A stretch of 64,000 nucleotides of DNA from Paraspadella gotoi (Eukaryota; Chaetognatha): assembly GCA_051294375.1 (NCBI GenBank), contig CM119266.1:24354411-24418410 (forward strand), given 5' to 3'. Below, piece after piece: positions 33,382 to 46,019 of this stretch (position 1 is its first letter; every line of letters starts with the position of its first letter). The notes beneath the pieces were generated by a model. It did not search any database. It had not been told where the DNA came from and was given only the letters and a program-made list of their open reading frames with translations. Both the position numbers and the translations under genes were made by a program.

Positions 33382-36046
33382 GTCTCTCTCAACTCTCTCT
33401 CTCGGTCTCCCTCCCACGCAATCGACTTTTGATGAAGCTCGAGGAATCCGGACCTCTCGACCTTCTCGCTACCTTCCTCCCGCTGACCCATTCACTTTCG
33501 TGCCAACGATTATCCCAACTTTTTCGTTCAGTATTCAGCGCCCACCTCTCTCTTCTCCCCTTCTCCTCTCCCCCCTCTCTTCTTCCCCCCGCTGAGGAGT
33601 CGTTACCTATTTCCAAACCGAGGCCCGTCTTCGGCGTATTTCTCCTCTCCCTAACCTTTTCATTCCCTGTTATTTTCGATACACTCTTTTTTTCCGCTAG
33701 GGCAAGCCGGCCCTTTTTTATTTCTTAATTTCTTCCGTTTTTCTTTTAGACCTCACCCTTCTCCGATACTATTTTGTATTTCGCTGGATTTGATCCTTTT
33801 TTTTTTTTCGTCCGTCTTTCAAATTTCCCGAACTCTTTGTTTTATTATTACGTCTATTTTAGTCTATTTTATTATTTATTTAGATCATTTTTTGTTTTAT
33901 TTTTAACTCTAGACACTATCCCATTTTTCATCTTCATTTTCCAATTTAATTCTACTCTGAGGAAGTTTCCCATTACTCATTTATTCAATTCTTAAACCAT
34001 CTGTGCCCTCTAGCATTCCACTCTTCTCAACACCTTTTCCATTCTCCCGCCCATTTTCTTTCCTGCTCATCTCCCTTCTTCCCACTCACTGTCCCCCCCT
34101 CCCCCATTTCCCTTATTCCATTCCCTCCCCAATATTTCCACTCGTCTCCCCCTTTTAACCATCTCCTCACTTCTTTTCCTTTCCGCAAGGATACTTTCAT
34201 CTTTAATTTAGCTTCTTCGCGTCTCCCCCAAGGGGATGGGGGCTTCCAGCGTGAGGCCGGCAACATTCACGGCTTTCCGCCGGCAGACGGTACGTAAACT
34301 GCAAGCAATAGCAGCATTGGAAATCATGCCAAGCCAAGATGTTTATAAACGATTTCTTGTCTGCTTTTGTTTGTTTTACGTCTTTATAACATGCAAGGCA
34401 GACATTTTTTACTTACTTAACTTTTCTTGTTCGTTACTTTTAAGCAGCCCACCATAAATATCGCACCTGAAGTTTTCTCCTTTCATTTTACCCCCAGGCG
34501 GTTAGCGGTTTTTATAATAAGTCTGCCGCTCAAGACTGACACTTTTGTCTCCCCGAATTGACCTCCAACCAAACGAAGAGATTTCTCCCTTCTCAATTCG
34601 ACTTCGAATTGAATATTTCGTCCGGTCAAAAAATTAAAGAAAGCTCTTCAGACTTTTTCTAGATTTAAATACTTTTCCTATTTCATTTCAGCTAAGCATT
34701 TACGAATGTTGTTTATAAAATATAATCTTTCCTTTCTCCACTTCTTCACTTTCTCTTCTTCTCCGCCAGTCACTTTCCCATCTTACGTTTTCTTTTTTCG
34801 CTACAAGAATAAGCCCAAGCCTTTCCACCCCTACCAGATATGCTTGTTTTTCTTCCCCTCTCTCCCCTTCTTTTCTCTGTCTTTTTCTTTCCTTCTTTCC
34901 TCCCCTTTTTTCCTTCCTCCACTTTTTTCCCGCTTTCCACTCACTTCCTCCTATTTCCCTCCCCTTTCTCCCCATATTCATCTTCCCCCCGGTCTTGTTA
35001 TCATCTCCTCTTTTCCTCCCTCCCTTTCCTTCCGCCTCTAACCCCCCCCTCCCGGCCCGCCACCGGCGAATCCTTTCAATTTTTCATTCCAATTTTTCTT
35101 TCTCTTTGGTATCTCTTTCCGGCCATCTCAACTTCTACTTTGCCATTTATCAACCGGCCATGCGTCTTCGTTGTTCTTTCCCGCCGCCCGCCGTTTGCGA
35201 CAGACGACGACGACGACGACGACGAAAGAGACTTCATATTAAGAGAGGAAAGACTTGCCGAGATCGCGCCGATTCCCCGATTAGTTCCCCTCCGCCCTGG
35301 CCTGTCCCCTACAGCTCTCGCCCCCGGTCAAATGTCTGGCTCCCGTCCTGTCTTGTATAAATAAATGCCCAAAAGGCAAAAATACAATCTCTATCCCCCG
35401 TGCCGGTCGGTTCTCTCTCCTCTTCATCTCTCTCTCTCTCTCGCTCTCTCTCTCTCTCTTCTCTCTCTCTCTTCTCTCCTCTCTCCTCCCCATACCTCCG
35501 CTCCATATGAAGGTCATCGGAGACCCTTTCTCAGTTTTTCATGCACTCGCGAAGTTTCTTCCATTCGGATTGACTCGCCGCTTTGCGGCCAGTGCCAACT
35601 GTCGAATTGCGTTGTTGCCCACAGCGAATTGGTATCGGGGCTTCAGAGCGGCGCTCGGCGCTGAGCGACGCTGTGAGACGGCGACAGCGCGGAGATGGCG
35701 AGACGCAGGAAGAGGGAGTTGGCGGGGAAATATCTCTACTCTCCTTGGGGCTATACTAGAATATTTTATATTGGCCAGGTTGTTGTTTCCTATTTACAAA
35801 AAAATCATCATCATCGACATAATCCATAATCGTGGACAAATATTCAGTCTCTCTTTAGTCTTTTTAGTTTTCCTTTTTTTTTTTGTTTTCTTTTTTATAA
35901 ACAAAACAAAAACACAAAAGTTATGTACTGACTTCTATCGTTTTGACTTTGCTGTCAATATTTATGTGAGAACGTTTTGTACGTTGTCACGATTCATTCT
36001 TCCGCCCGACTACGCCGCGGAAACGGAAATCCTGTCGCCTTAATTG
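24777..36046 (+). repeat. Segment A: noisy duplicate of 39,476-50,182
   Basis: Collinear matches run throughout: 24,777/39,476; 25,190/39,855; 28,200/42,003; 29,020/42,440; 31,080/44,095; 33,460/47,790; 34,200/48,470; 34,850/49,120; 35,507/49,747. Differences are mainly one- to few-base extra bases in A, spread evenly and common in homopolymers, as in single-pass long reads. A has sequence where B has N runs. No gene is supported in either version; CT microsatellites are abundant. Confidence 0.8.
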
Positions 36047-36075
36047 CTAAATAGTGAAAAATTTTCACTATTTAG
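36047..36075. repeat. 29-bp near-perfect palindrome at the end of segment A
   Basis: CTAAATAGTGAAA and its reverse complement face each other around a central A at 36,061. It sits where the similarity to segment B ends, so it may be a join or template-switch scar rather than a biological site. As RNA it would form a 14-bp hairpin. Confidence 0.75.
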
Positions 36076-38220
36076 TTTACTTTTCACAATCTGGCTATTC
36101 GTCCTCACTTGACCTGTCCTCACATCCTGACACTATTCTTCTCTCAACTCTTGGTGTTGGAAACTTTGCCCTCTCTCTCTTCTTCTTCTCCTCTCTTTCT
36201 CCTTTTCCTCTGCAAATAAACTTTATTTGGAATCACAAATATCTTTGACGCCGATGAAGGCTTGTAACATTTAAAGCCGAATACATGTCCGTCTATACAA
36301 TGAAAATTCGTTGTTAACCAATTTTAACAAAGCGTCCTTATCATCTAAACACAACGAAACGAAAGGAATAAATAGAACGATGTCGATTTATTATTATTTT
36401 ATAAAAACAATGTTTTAAATATATTTTAAATGTTTTTAATTGTTTTTGAAAATTAAATCGTAAAGCTTCGGTTTTAATACCTGCTCCAATTCTATTCCCA
36501 ACTCCTTATAAAATATTGTTTTCTATCTTTACTTTAATACAGTAGCCTAAACAGAAAAGGACAGAAACGTTATTTCTCTATATTGTTTTTCGCCTCGCCA
36601 CTCGTTGTCGTCGTCGTCCTTGGCTCTTGCTGTCGTTGCCGTCGTCGTTGCTCGTCGATTCGTACCTCGTCGTTGTTTTGGCGATTGTTATTCAGCATCC
36701 TTCCGACACAGTATTTGTTTCTGCTTGGCCAAAGAGCCGTCACTTTCGCTGGCGGCCAGAAATCAATTGAAACCCCGGAGCTGAGAGGGGAACACCGACA
36801 AAGAGGGGGGAGGAGAGATGGGGGTAGGCGGCGGCGAATTATGGAGGGAGGAAATGAAAGAAATAGAGGGTGAGAGGTGAGGAAAAGAAAGGAAAAGAGG
36901 AGGGGTGTGAGGAGAAAAGAGAAGAAAGAGGGAGGTGGAGGGAGGAAAAGAGAAGAATAAGGAGGGGAGAGAGGGAGGAATAGAAAAGAAAGGAAGAAGG
37001 GGGATTGAGATGGAGAAAAAGAAAAGGAAAAGAGAAGTGGATGAGAGGAGAAAGAAGAAAAGAAGAGGACGGATGCGAGGAGGGAAAAGAAAAGAAGGAG
37101 GTGGGACTGGAGGGAAAAATATGAAAGAGGGAAAGCCGTAGAATGAATTGACGAAAGGTACATGTGAAAAAGGGAGTGTGAAGAAATACTAGGAGAGTAA
37201 AGAGTGAAAGAGTGAAAGCTTTGTCCAATTGATCATGATGTGATTTAAAAGTTCCATCCTGAAAATCCCGGTGAGGTCTAAAAACTATCGCCCAAAACAT
37301 TTTTACTTCACTGATCTTGGAATTTCCCCTAATTCGTTTTCCCTTGTTTTCTCTCAGCTCGAAACGATCGCCGGGATTTTTCTTATGGAAAGTCACACCC
37401 ATCGAGTGAACTTTAGAATGTGGGGCGTCGTTTGAAATGGAATTCTTTGTAGAATAACAGAAACGGGTGCATGTTGTAATAGTTGTTAATAGTAGTCAGC
37501 AATATTTCTTAAGACATGTTTATTAAGAAATATCGCATTAAACAATATGTTGAATATTTTTTTATATTAAATTTTGAATAGGAACAAGTGCTAGAGAAAA
37601 AAAAATCTGTAAAAACGGGAAATTTATTTGTATTTTACAATTTAAAATAAGTCAGAGAAAAAATTCACAAAAATAAATTATATTGGTATTTTACAATAAT
37701 ATGATATCATTTTTATTTTTAGCGTAAAATATAAAAAAAATTTTATAAGAAACAAAACTGTGAAAGACGAGTTTAAGCAGTTCTTGTAGGACTGAGATGT
37801 TTTAAGATGCGAGGGAGGAATTTAAACAAAAAAGGGAAAGAATAAAAAAAGAAAAGAAGCGCACAAGAGACAAGAAAGGAAGGAGGAGAAAAGTAGGACT
37901 GCTTGAAAGGGAGGACCTAGCAATATAAAAGAGGTTTGACGTGAACATACAGGAAAGAATATGATGGACCGAGAAAACTAAAAAGAGAGATAAAAAAAAA
38001 CGAGATAATAGGAAGAAAAAGGTTGGTGGGAAGCACTAAAAGAAATGGAGGAACAGGATAAATTATTTGAGAAAGGAAGGAGGAGGAAGAGTGAAATAAC
38101 GAGAACATGAGAAGAGTGAAAAATCTTCTGCTCTCTTCTCTCTCTCCACTCCTCTCTCCTTCTCTGCTTCACTTATATTACTCTCTCTGAGAATAGATTA
38201 AAGTAATCAGAAAGAAAATA
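36076..38220. other. Single-copy intergenic DNA with a long purine tract
   Basis: The bases look clean. GTC-type triplets occur at 36,606-36,665. A purine-rich tract of about 360 bp (36,780-37,140) could form triplex DNA. AT-rich at 37,500-37,800. No supported gene. Confidence 0.55.
36249..36293 (+). ncRNA. Second hammerhead-like hairpin (candidate)
   Basis: GACG, then CCGATGAAGGCTT, a loop, AAAGCC, then GAATACATGTC and CGTC. The outer GACG/CGTC stem and inner GGCTT/AAGCC stem frame a GATGA...GAA core. The layout and the ACATG after the core match the 23.1-kb motif, although the loops and outer stems differ. Shared motif with compensating stems supports a structured RNA relic. Confidence 0.35.
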
Positions 38221-39450
38221 ACTAGGCAAAAACATTTCCAGATCGAGAGGATCACCGCATCAATCTAAATTAAGATTTTGGGGGGGGGGGTACAAATGAC
38301 CCACGCTTCATAACCGTTGCCACTTTCAGGCCTGGGCTAAAACTTAACAATATCTTGATGCTAATATTGCTTCTCTTAAATCTATAGTTTTTGCCTTTCT
38401 CATAGGTTAACAAATTAAGGAGAAAAAAAAACTATTTAACATATTTATTGAGTTAAAACAGTCCATCTATCCTTAATTCGTTGTGCTACTCGCATTTCTC
38501 TTTCTCTTCCTCTCTTTCCTCCTCCCCACTCCCCCCCCTTCTTGCCTCCTCCTTCCTCGACATGGCTTACAATGAGAATAGCATGCGTAGTTTCTGCTCG
38601 GGTTTTCCCCCTTCCGTTTCTGTCAGAAGTCTTGGAGCTCGATGAAGAGAAAAGCTTAACGGAAAGACGGTTTTTTGAGCGCGCGGCGCCGCCGCTGAGG
38701 GACGGGTGGTAGGGGGGCAAGGGGGTGAGAAGGGAATTGAAAGGGGAGTACAGAATGGGGGCTGGGAGAGTTGACGATGGATCAAAGGAGAAGCTGGGGA
38801 CATGATGTTGAGTGTGGTTGGATGGGTATAAGGGGCAAGGGTTCGGAAAGCTGTTAGTGAGATTGATTTCAGTTTAGGATGAGAACTGTTTTTATATTAT
38901 TTTGCTTTACGTCGTCCGTTATTAGTTTAATTATCATTAAGTATCAACTTTGTGCCAGTGTTTTTCCCTAATTATCAATCTACATTTTTGTCCTTTGCAC
39001 TTACCACAGATCTCTCAACTTTTCGCTTTTGGATGTGCTTTTCGTTTCCCCCTTTTTTTCCAGACCGCTTTCATCATCCCGTTGATAATTCTACTTTTCG
39101 CGAGAAACATTTTTTTTTTCATTCTAACCGGTTATTTCTTTTCTCTTACTTTGCCTCGTCTTTGTATTTCCTAACATTTCTTCATAATTCCCCCATCTTG
39201 AAATCGCTTCATATTTTTCTTCGTTTTCCCTCGCTTTTTCTTTTGCCTCCTCTGGCCTTTCCTCCGTTTACTGCTCCTTTTCCTCCGCTCTCTAATCGTC
39301 CCCTCCTCCTTTATTCTTCTTTGCCTGGCGCCGGCGGCTTAGTGTCCTACATCGACCGAATTGACGAGGAGAGGATTGGATGACGAATTTGCGGAGGGAA
39401 AGGAGCAAGAGAGGAGAGAGGAGGAATTGCGACGTGGACTGCTCTCTCTT
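38221..39450 (+). repeat. Segment C: clean sequence repeated at 56,296-57,900
   Basis: Matches include gatcaccgca(a)tcaatctaaa (38,249/56,319), ctcgacatggctt (38,557/56,858), gacggttttttgagc (38,665/56,989) and the GC-rich gccgccgctgagggacgg (38,687/57,018). It ends at a 25-N gap (39,451-39,475). Confidence 0.75.
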
Positions 39451-39475
39451 NNNNNNNNNNNNNNNNNNNNNNNNN
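39451..39475. other. 25-N assembly gap
   Basis: Exactly 25 N, like 48,248-48,272 and 60,239-60,263. A fixed 25-N spacer is a known output of some gap-filling programs when a gap is over-filled. Confidence 0.9.
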
Positions 39476-40323
39476 TGCTTATCTCCCACTTGCGCTGTGG
39501 TGGGCGCGGTCGGTCATAATAACTAAAATATTGTACTATTTTTAGTAAAAACATTTTATTTTTTTATTTTTTGGGGTTTTAAAAATGGGTTATTTCTAAT
39601 TTCTTTTACGGGGTGTCTAGGGTACTGTGCTTGAGAAGAGGCTCTTTCCTAAACCTTTTTTTGTGTTTTTTTTAGATCAACTCTAATAAATTTCATTCAT
39701 GATTTAAGAATTGATGGTAGTCCACTAATTACCGCATTTATTAAAAGTCTCGCAAAAAATACGTTAGATATCTCGACACTTTTATTACTCCTTTCTTTCT
39801 TTACGAGTTTAAGAAATGTCTTCGCGGTTTTCTTCAGGCGTCAGGCGATGTTCAAGACTATGTATGTATTTCAACCAAGCGCTCGTTTGAAATTAATTTG
39901 TTTGCGATAATGAGCCAAACGGCGGTCTGATCAATTCGAAAGAACCATGAAACGTAAACATAAACATAGAAAACGTTCGAATTATAGGTCTATATATGAC
40001 AAATAAATAATTTCGATGAAGCGGCGACGACCGCAATCCGATCATTTTTGCAACTTTGAAATGAGCCACTTAATTTCCGATCATGAATCAATTACATCCC
40101 GTCGACTATCATGAATCAATTACATCCGGCCATCGACCGCTTAAATCGTCTATATGCAAAAATAAAACCCGCACTCAATTCACTTTTTATCGCTTTTTTC
40201 CTTCCCTTTTTTTTTTATCTCAAAAATCGAGCTTCTCTTTTCTTTTTTTTTTCTTCTCTCTTTCTTTTCTTCTTTTCTTTTTTATAGCGTCTAAATTTCA
40301 GCGTCATTAGTTTAAACTTCTCC

Positions 40324-40386
40324 CGCCTCCGCCGCCGTCGACGCCGCCGTCGACGCCGCCGTCGACGCCGCCGTCGACGCCGCCCC
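40324..40386. repeat. GCCGCCGTCGAC-type repeat
   Basis: Four to five 12-bp units (gccgccgtcgac) in a GC-rich patch. Segment A shows a scrambled, longer version at 25,755-25,860. Confidence 0.8.
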
Positions 40387-41109
40387 TGTCGCCGTTCTCA
40401 TCGTCGTCGTCGTCATGGTCGTCGTCATCGCCGCCTTTTGTTCCTCCCACGAATTCGGAATCGGTTTTAGTTCTTCGCTTCCGTTAATTTAAATTCTTTT
40501 GCCAAATGTTTTTCCCTTTTCTTCTTCNNNNNNNNNNNNNNNNNNNNNNNNNNNNNNNNNNNNNNNNNNNNNNNNNNNNNNNNNNNNNNNNNNNNNNNNN
40601 NNNNNNNNNNNNNNNNNNNNNNNNNNNNNNNNNNNNNNNNNNNNNNNNNNNNNNNNNNNNNNNNNNNNNNNNNNNNNNNNNNNNNNNNNNNNNNNNNNNN
40701 NNNNNNNNNNNNNNNNNNNNNNNNNNNNNNNNNNNNNCTTTTCTTTCCTTCCCTCATTCCTCCCGCCGTCTTTCATCCTACGGGGACGAAAAAATATGTA
40801 GATGGCCTGAAAATTGTTTTTATGCAAATGAGGCAGCGAAGGAACGGTGCGGGTCTGCGCGCACGAGGGAAGCCGTCCGGCGCCGACGCTCCCGTCTACG
40901 AAGCCGACACGGACGACAAAGCCGACGGCGATGACGAAGTCGCCGACTTCATCTGTCGTCTTTGTCCCTTGTTGTCGTTGTTGCCCATTTATCCTTTTAT
41001 CCATTTTATCCTTTCTTAATATACTATACATTTATAAATTTGCAATGTTATGAATATTGTTAAGTGAATATTGAAACGCATTTATATTATTGGGAAAAAA
41101 ATATTTATA

Positions 41110-41110
<1 letters not shown>

Positions 41111-41199
<89 letters not shown>

Positions 41200-41212
41200 C
41201 TCTCTCTCTCTC
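41111..41212. repeat. TTTC microsatellite followed by CT
   Basis: About 22 pure TTTC units and then CT units. Segment A has only an eroded version near 26,660-26,760, which fits read errors rather than allele length. Confidence 0.95.
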
Positions 41213-42798
41213 TTCTTTTCTTATCCATTTTCGAGTCTTTTTTTCACATTTATTTTCGTCAAAAAGGGGATTTAAATTCGTCGACACAAAGAGGGCGGGC
41301 GGCGGTTTTCGGGCGCTTATCTCTCTCTCTCTCTCTCCCTGTCTCTCTCTCTCTCTCCTCTCGATTTATTTCCACCCTCTTTTTGAAAAATGAGATTTTA
41401 ATTTGAGTCCGGAAGCGTTTTGGAAGTGGCGACGATATCGCGCCTTAAAGGATTTCGCAAGATGGCGCTTTGGCGCATAATGGCGCTCGGAATTTAAGGG
41501 TGGCGCGTGGGTAAAATGGCAGAGTGATGACTTCGGGCGAAGGCTTTCTGGCGTGACTTTATATGGTTTGAAGAAAAATGGCAGAGTGTCTTCTCACATA
41601 ATAACATAAATGACGTGACGTGACGTGACTAAACCGCAAAACATTCTTCACTGAGCTTAAAAAAATAATTCTTTTAATATCCAAGTTGGTCATATCTATT
41701 CTCTTGAATAAAAAGTCTTTTTAACTCGGAGCCACAACACACCTCACTGCCCACTGCCCAATCCACTGCGCCCTCCTCCCTTTCTGGCCATTGGATTCCT
41801 AATCAAATTTCCTATCGCTATTTTTTTTTTCACCGCCGCAAAATAATTTGGACGAATGTCCGGAAAAACAACTCATTCCCGTCGAATCGGACGTTAATTC
41901 CATTTTCGTCGCTGAAATTTGAAATAATAAAAAAAAACAAACGAAAAATATCGTTTGCTCGATCAAACGAAACCGACTAACAAATAGACAATAATTTATA
42001 AATTTCCGTCGATTCTTTGGCGCTGATGGTCTTGCCGCCGTTGCAACGCTGACTGTATCGATGAGCGCAGAAGGACGATGACCGCAAAGAGAAACGACGA
42101 CAGCGACGACCATTACTCGAGCAACTGCAAGTACGCCATTGGGTTTTTAACCGGGCCGCGCTAGCGACGGTGATACGTTGACGTTTTCACTCACATTCGA
42201 GATACATCCATGACAACAACAACAATGACGACGACAAATTCCGACACGATTATTAATTCGATCGTCGAGGTCGAGAAAGAGAAAAAAAGTCGCGCTCAAA
42301 GGAAAAAAAAATAAGAAGATCTTAGGCTCGAAAAATCAATTTACATAGAAATGGGAAAATAAGAAAAAAGAGAAAATAGTCGGTCGCCGACATTGCGCTC
42401 GACGACGACGACNNNNNNNNNNACGACGACGACTGAGACCTTGATCTCTCCAAAACTGAATTTAGAATAAGGTGAACGAAGAACGGAGGTTAAAAGCAAA
42501 AGGAATAATGTTTAAAATTAGTACTGAACAGGGACGATGGGTACCGGGCGAGCGACTGTGAGTTATTATTTTTTGGTTTGGATCCATGAAAGTTGTACTA
42601 TACGTTTGAATCTTAAAGTTTAAGCGAAGGTAAAAATTATAGATCCCGGACGTCTCTTAATTTAAATTTTCTGATTTCGCGCCGTCATGAGAATCGTAAA
42701 AATATACTGAATTATACTACAGAATCGAGGAAGTAGTTGGTAATTTTTAGAGTTATTGTCCTCTTTATGACACTGCAACAATGTTAAAAACGTACGCG

Positions 42799-42832
<34 letters not shown>

Positions 42833-44114
42833 NNNNNNNNNNNNNNNNNNNNNNNNNNNNNNNNNNNNNNNNNNNNNNNNNNNNNNNNNNNNNNNNNNNN
42901 NNNNNNNNNNNNNNNNNNNNNNNNNNNNNNNNNNNNNNNNNNNNNNNNNNNNNNNNNNNNNNNNNNNNNNNNNNNNNNNNNNNNNNNNNNNNNNNNNNNN
43001 NNNNNNNNNNNNNNNNNNNNNNNNNNNNNNNNNNNNNNNNNNNNNNNNNNNNNNNNNNNNNNNNNNNNNNNNNNNNNNNNNNNNNNNNNNNNNNNNNNNN
43101 NNNNNNNNNNNNNNNNNNNNNNNNNNNNNNNNNNNNNNNNNNNNNNNNNNNAAAAAAAACAAGAAAACAGTTAAAGGAAGAAAATTCACTAATCGTTTCG
43201 TTTTTTGTGGTTTTTTTTTTCGCTCCTCCGACGAGAAGATCACGACGACGGATGAAGAAGAAACTCGCCCGTGGAGATTTTCGACGGGTAAGTTAGTCTA
43301 AACATTCTAATCGATCGAAACAATTTTTAGATCAATTACATAATTTTTAAACTTATACATACTAAATAAGGTACAAAGCACCAAAAACCTTTGAACTAAC
43401 ATCTTTGGCAAGCGGGAAATCGAAAAGAGAAAATTGGATTTTCTGTGCAAAGGGAAAGTAAATCGTTCCCACGTCGTTTCCCTCGCTGCTACAATCTCCA
43501 AACCTACTCCTATTCCTACTTCNNNNNNNNNNNNNNNNNNNNNNNNNNNNNNNNNNNNNNNNNNNNNNNNNNNNNNNNNNNNNNNNNNNNNNNNNNNNNN
43601 NNNNNNNNNNNNNNNNNNNNNNNNNNNNNNNNNNNNNNNNNNNNNNNNNNNNNNNNNNNNNNNNNNNNNNNNNNNNNNNNNNNNNNNNNNNNNNNNNNNN
43701 NNNNNNNNNNNNNNNNNNNNNNNNNNNNNNNNNTATTCTTACTTCTACTCCTATTCCTACATCTACTCCTATTCCTACTTATACTCCTATTCCTACTTCT
43801 ACTCCTCCTTCTAATCCTCCTCTACTATTTCCCTATTTCTATTCCTTCATCTCACTTTGATCTCTTTCCTCCTCTTTCACTCTCAACTTGACTCACCTTC
43901 ATCCAACTTCCCCAACTACGTTCGACTTACCCTTTCACTCCGTCGTTCTCCACCCTTTTCATTCCGCACTAACCTCACCCTTCCTCCTTCACGCTCCTCA
44001 CCCCCACGAAATTCTTATCCCCTTTTCCATCTCCGACAGAACGGCGGCGCGTTCTCGCGGCATTGTAAATCACGGCCTACCTCTAATTCTTGTCCAAAGA
44101 AAATAAATAGAGAG

Positions 44115-44118
<4 letters not shown>

Positions 44119-44172
<54 letters not shown>
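44119..44172. repeat. CT microsatellite
   Basis: A pure CT run of about 27 units. The matching place in segment A is 31,140-31,178. Confidence 0.95.
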
Positions 44173-44175
<3 letters not shown>

Positions 44176-44259
44176 CGATTTTCCTCCTTTTTTTTCCCCC
44201 TTTTTTTTCCTTCCTGTCTCGCTCTCTATGAAAAATTTCATTTGCGCGTCGCTATGAAT

Positions 44260-45290
44260 TTCATAAGGCGAAGTTAATGCGGGGAAACCTCGAGAGAAGA
44301 GAGAGACAGAGTTGGACAGAGAGACNNNNNNNNNNGGGAAAAGGAGTAAAAGGAAAAAGGTAGTAAGTGAGCTATGAAGTGAGCTATACATAAAAGGGTG
44401 AAACGGAATTAAAAGAACACGAGAAAAAAAGAGAATAATTAGGAAACAATAAAAACAATTTTCGTGACGATGACCGCGATGAGAAACAAAACGAAGGGGC
44501 GATTAAAGGTAGAAGAGTATAAAGAATGTGTGTTAGTTTTAGTAAAATGTACAAACGGAATAGAAAAAAGTCCGAGATGGCGTTATACTGACTTCAATTT
44601 TTAAAAAAGGAGAGAGTTTGTTCTTAAAAAATAGAGTAGAGAAGTCATTTGGGCACGCGTCAGCTAATGAAGGAGTTCGATAAAGGCGAAGTTAAATAGA
44701 GGGCGGAAACCTCGAGAGAAATGATAGAAGACAGAGTTGGAACAGAGAGACAAGGAGAGGCGAAAAAGGAGTATTAGTGAAAAGGTAAGTACTGAGCACT
44801 ATGAAGTGGAGGCGCTATAGATAGAAAGGGTGAAACGGAAATGAGAGTGACCACAGAAGAAAGAAAGGAATAATTAGTAGAGAGAACAACTAACACAAGC
44901 GGTTCAGCACACGATGACATTCGATGAGGCAAATAGCACGATATCTTGAGGCCATCGAAGGGGATGCAATGTAATAGGATTAAGCGCAGAGACCGACCCA
45001 ATAGATATATAGATGTGTTGTGCGAGCAAGACCTTAAAGCTTAAAGCAACGAATCTTAAAGCAGCCGTGAGGGCACCAACTGCGTCATGGGCTTTAAGTT
45101 GCTGCCCACACATCGGAAGGCAAGATCGTGAGGTGGGATGCAGGTGAGTGTTGCCTGTTGTTTGACGCGCTAATGTACAAGCGGATAAGACAAGCCGAGA
45201 TGGTCGCCGCTTTTATACGCTGATCTTCAATTTTGAAAAATACGGATAACGAGAGACGGAGGTAGGTTGTCTCGTTCTTAAAAATTAATT
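44260..45290 (+). repeat. Local head-to-tail duplicate within segment B
   Basis: 44,260-44,640 is repeated, with many insertions, at about 44,670-45,290 (anchors: gaaacctcgagaga, aaagggtgaaacgga, ccgagatgg, acttcaattttt). Segment A has this stretch only once (31,310-31,800). The second version marks the start of a noisy fill that reaches about 47.9 kb. Confidence 0.7.
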
Positions 45291-46019
45291 CGACTTAAAG
45301 TAAAAGGGTGACATTATCCGATGGTGATAGAGATTTAATGGGTTAAAAAGTGATAAGGGACATACAGAGAAGCCCCGGAATCACCAAGGAGAGAAAAATA
45401 GAATAAATGCTGAATAATGAAGGCCCACGAAAGAAAAGCAATTTCTAGGAACATAGGCAGTAGACCTGAACTTTAAAAGCATATAGCACGTAGGGCGGAC
45501 CGAGAACAAAAGAATCATTTTTATATCACAGGAAATTCTATCTACGGCCAACATAAAACCATTTTGGCATAGACGCAAGAATTTAGGAAAGCCCCTGGGA
45601 TACGGTATTATTGTTATCCCACGTTTGCAGTTCATGAATAAGAAAGGAATTGGTCTTTAACGACCGAGCCAGGGGCGGGAAGGAGAGAAGAGAGATGAGA
45701 GGAGGAGAGAAGAGAGAGAGAGGAGAGAGAGGGAGATAGAGGAATAGAGACGAGAGAGAGAGAGAGGGGGGGAGAATGGAAGGGAGAAGCCAGTATATAC
45801 TGAATATCTCCTTCAATATCCTCCGGCATCTTACTACTTTAAAGCCACCACATAGAGGCCTTATCTATTCCATGGTCTCCTCTCGTCTCTTCTCTCTCCC
45901 TCTCATCTCTACTCGGTCGTCAGTCCCCTCTCTCGTCCTCCGTTCTCTCTCTCCATCTCTCTCTCGTCTCTCATTCTGTTTTCCCTCTCTCTTTTCCTTC
46001 GATCTCGTCAGAGGGTTGG

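Noticed and set aside
35507-36043. A 178-codon plus-strand frame
   Set aside because: Its clean counterpart at 49,747 loses the frame after about 50 codons, and composition is not protein-like.
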